The notes under the pieces: model-generated | What the model was told of the DNA's origin: nothing | The model's database searches: none | The model's input: the letters and a program-made list of their open reading frames with translations, nothing else | From: Bacteroidales bacterium | Lineage (GTDB): Bacteria > Bacteroidota > Bacteroidia > Bacteroidales > UBA932 | DNA: 6,795 bases | Direction of reading: 5' to 3' | Assembly (NCBI GenBank): GCA_004555145.1 | Contig: SFJB01000089.1 | Coordinates: 1-6,795, forward strand | Shown: piece after piece, positions 6,731 through 6,795 of the stretch | How positions within the stretch are numbered: the stretch's first letter is position 1 | Layout of the letters: every line of letters begins with the position of its first letter | Program-made: the position numbers and the translations under genes

Positions 6731-6761
6731 CAAAGGTAGTCATTATCCCGTGGACTTGCAA
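6731..6761 (-). promoter_or_regulatory. Bacteroides-type promoter of the SNF2 helicase gene
   Basis: On the minus strand TTGC (6758-6761) is followed after 19 bases by TACCTTTG (6731-6738), a perfect TAnnTTTG -7 element. Transcription would start near 6724-6727, so the leader before the ATG at 6714 would be only about 10-13 bases with no Shine-Dalgarno motif. An inverted repeat TATCCC/GGGATA (6744-6749 and 6768-6773) is centred on the -33 element. Confidence 0.6.
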
Positions 6762-6773
6762 TGGTAGGGGATA
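6744..6773. repeat. Inverted repeat TATCCC-N18-GGGATA at the SNF2 promoter
   Basis: Two perfect 6-base arms (6744-6749 and 6768-6773) are separated by 18 bases, with the centre at 6758.5 on the -33 element of the SNF2 promoter. It could be a repressor site. The arms recall the E. coli HipB half-sites TATCC/GGATA but the spacing does not match, and they differ from the local TATCA/TGATA sites. Confidence 0.3.
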
Positions 6774-6795
6774 GGAATCAATTGAACATGCTTGA

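Noticed and set aside
6788..6795. ATG at 6788 as the start of a divergent gene at the right edge
   Set aside because: Fewer than three codons are in the window, with no ribosome binding site; it cannot be supported.
1..6795. CRISPR array, tRNA, rRNA, insertion sequence or prophage genes
   Set aside because: No spaced direct repeats, tRNA-like cloverleaf, rRNA segment, transposase motif or target-site duplication was seen by reading the window.

Overview
The window most likely comes from a member of the Bacteroidales (Bacteroidota). Three lines of evidence point there. Putative promoters match the Bacteroides -33/-7 type, with TAnnTTTG at the -7 position (TACCTTTG, TATATTTG and a near match). 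The left-hand gene belongs to DUF3990, a family I know mainly from gut Bacteroidales. The HipB/HipA pair also looks like those of that group. Genus cannot be resolved from this sequence.

Layout, left to right. (1) At 1-475 on the minus strand is a DUF3990 gene (possible ADP-ribosyltransferase-fold toxin) broken by an in-frame TAA at codon 93. Its reading frame continues unchanged to 23. A second gene, probably its DUF3791-type partner, starts by a 4-base ATGA overlap and runs off the left edge. (2) At 476-654 is an AT-rich divergent intergenic region. It holds a candidate promoter for each direction and two near-identical inverted repeats (TATCA-N4-TGATA) whose centres are exactly 42 bp apart, bracketing the hipB -7 element. 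(3) At 655-2276 on the plus strand is a hipB-hipA toxin-antitoxin operon with overlapping reading frames and a strong internal ribosome binding site. HipA keeps all recognisable kinase residues. (4) At 2277-2361 is a short convergent intergenic region with weak hairpins. (5) At 2362-6714 on the minus strand is a 1450-residue SWIM zinc finger/SNF2 helicase gene. (6) At 6715-6795 is its promoter region.

How the parts relate. The left part looks like a small toxin-antitoxin island: an intact HipBA module, probably autorepressed by HipB through the paired operators, arranged back to back with a decayed DUF3990 toxin-like module. The SNF2 gene is transcribed towards hipA from its own promoter, reads as more GC-rich than the left end, and is probably a resident chromosomal gene rather than part of the island. 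I saw no tRNA, rRNA, CRISPR array, transposase or prophage gene. The most noteworthy items are the nonsense-interrupted DUF3990 gene and the helically phased operator pair.
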